Shown: positions 6,728 to 7,542 of the stretch, piece by piece | Layout of the letters: each line of letters begins with the position of its first letter | How positions within the stretch are numbered: position 1 is the first letter of the stretch | From: an uncultured Microbacterium sp. | Lineage (GTDB): Bacteria; Actinomycetota; Actinomycetes; Actinomycetales; Microbacteriaceae | Direction: 5' to 3' | DNA length: 7,542 nt | Assembly: GCA_937926065.1 (NCBI GenBank) | Contig: CALANM010000061.1 | Coordinates: 1-7,542 of the forward strand | Program-made: the position numbers and the translations under genes | Notes under the pieces: model-generated | The model's database searches: none | Told to the model about the DNA's origin: nothing | Seen by the model: the letters and a program-made list of their open reading frames with translations, nothing else

Positions 6728-7512
6728 TGGAAGACCGGAGTGCGCTTCTCCTGGAACGCGGAGAATCCCTCCCGGTAGTCGTCGGTATCGCACAGGGCGG
6801 CCTGCGCCGCGTTCTCGAGGTCGATCGAGTCCCACAGGGCGAGTCGCTCGTCGCGGATGCGGTGCACGAGGCGCTTGCTCGCGACGAAGGCGGCCGTCGC
6901 GCCCGTCGCCGCCCGCTCGGCGGCCGCGGTGACGGCATCCACGAGGTCGTCAGCGGGAAGCACTTGCGAGAAGAGTCCCGACTGCACCGCTTCGGCGCCC
7001 GTCATGAGCCGTCCGGTGTAGATGAGGTCGAGGGTCTTGTGGGCGCCCAGCCGGTCGAGGAAGAGGGAATGGCCGCCCGAGTCGAGGGTCGCGCCGAGGG
7101 CGGCGAAGGGCGAGCCGATCCTCGCGTCGTCGGCGACGTAGACGACGTCGGTCGCGATAAGCAGCCCGAGACCCACCCCGAGGCACGCACCGTGGGCCGC
7201 CGCGAAGGTGGGGGCAGGAAAGGATGCCATGCGCTTCAGCAGCGGAGTGACGAGGCCGCCGAGGTAGCCGATCACGTCGTCCTGGCGGGGGTCGACTCGG
7301 GAGATGTCGCGGCCGGCGCAGAACGCGCGTCCCGCGCCCGTCACCACCACCGCCCGCACCGCATCGTCGGCGTCAGTGGCATCGAAGGCCGCGATCAGCT
7401 CCTGCATCATCTGCGCGTTGAACGTATTCATCTGTTCCGGCCGGTGCAGCGTGATGGTCGCGATGCCGTCGGCGACGGCGTAGCGCAGCGTTTCGAACTG
7501 TGAGGGGTTCAT
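6718..7512 (-). CDS. paaG: Enoyl-CoA isomerase of the crotonase family, PaaG-like (1,2-epoxyphenylacetyl-CoA isomerase)
   Basis: This is a 264-residue crotonase-fold protein. The first oxyanion segment is FCAGRDI (64-70), close to the FCAGQDL form usual in PaaG. The two hydratase glutamates are absent: aligned to the family, Gly116 (GLGLL) and Phe136 (GSPFAALG) take their places. Asp144 (TLDSGG) aligns with E. coli PaaG Asp136 (PDCGG), the isomerase acid/base. This pattern fits epoxide-to-oxepin isomerisation and/or enoyl double-bond shift, not hydration. The C-terminus has the family helix motif (YREGFSAFQEKRTPVFQG). It is the first paa gene in the window on this strand. GGAG at 7518-7521 lies five bases before the ATG at 7512, and the next gene begins 2 bp after its stop. 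The isomerase class is well supported. The exact PaaG identity rests on the paa context and the Asp, and another isomerase specificity is possible. Confidence 0.8.
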   Translation of the reverse strand: MNPSQFETLRYAVADGIATITLHRPEQMNTFNAQMMQELIAAFDATDADDAVRAVVVTGAGRAFCAGRDISRVDPRQDDVIGYLGGLVTPLLKRMASFPAPTFAAAHGACLGVGLGLLIATDVVYVADDARIGSPFAALGATLDSGGHSLFLDRLGAHKTLDLIYTGRLMTGAEAVQSGLFSQVLPADDLVDAVTAAAERAATGATAAFVASKRLVHRIRDERLALWDSIDLENAAQAALCDTDDYREGFSAFQEKRTPVFQGR

Positions 7513-7542
7513 GAGGGCTCCGATATGGTCGGTCGATGCGGG
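7513..7542 (-). promoter_or_regulatory. Leader of the paa operon: ribosome-binding site and short palindrome
   Basis: Only 30 bp upstream of paaG are visible. They hold GGAG (7518-7521) as the ribosome-binding site and an imperfect palindrome CCGA-N5-TCGG (7520-7532), followed by a second GGTC repeat on the + strand (GGTCGGTC, 7527-7534). The palindrome could be (part of) a repressor operator, but no -10/-35 can be recognised and another paa gene could start just beyond the edge. Confidence 0.3.

Noticed and set aside
6592..7503. 303-codon + strand open frame opposite paaG
   Set aside because: It is an Arg/Glu/Gly-rich shadow of the crotonase gene, with no motif or credible ribosome-binding site.

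Overview
The window is GC-rich (roughly 70 % by eye), densely coded, and has strong Shine-Dalgarno sequences, G/C-ending codons and 4-bp start/stop overlaps. This points to a high-GC actinobacterium. The protein style and the frequent GGATGC/GCATCC words suggest Microbacteriaceae, for example a Microbacterium-like organism, but that placement is an inference that no marker gene in the window confirms.

The left arm (1-3003, + strand) enters the window mid-gene. It holds the C-terminal half of a histidinol-dehydrogenase-like zinc/NAD oxidoreductase, a carbon-nitrogen hydrolase (nitrilase superfamily) with the intact Glu-Lys-Cys triad, and a 12-TM NCS1-type nucleobase/hydantoin-class permease. 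The last two are 24 bp apart and the oxidoreductase is 62 bp upstream. Together they look like a small uptake-and-breakdown cassette: import of an N-containing (probably heterocyclic) compound, amide or nitrile hydrolysis, and oxidation of an alcohol to an acid. The substrate cannot be read from the sequence. This is the least characterised part of the window.

Positions 3004-3072 are a short convergent intergenic region. Most of it is a 16-bp-stem hairpin that probably terminates transcription from both sides.

The right arm (7512-3073, - strand) is four tightly coupled genes of aerobic phenylacetyl-CoA catabolism, in transcription order paaG-like, paaF-like, paaH, paaZ. PaaG would convert the ring epoxide to oxepin-CoA. 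PaaZ would open the oxepin ring and oxidise the resulting semialdehyde. PaaF and PaaH would carry out the lower beta-oxidation-like hydration and dehydrogenation. The epoxidase (paaABCDE), the ligase (paaK), the thiolase (paaJ) and a regulator are not in the window and may lie beyond the right edge or elsewhere. The junctions are stop/start overlaps or a 2-bp gap, and each downstream ribosome-binding site lies inside the end of the preceding gene, so translational coupling is likely. No RNA genes, mobile elements, CRISPR arrays or gene-free stretches longer than 70 bp were seen.
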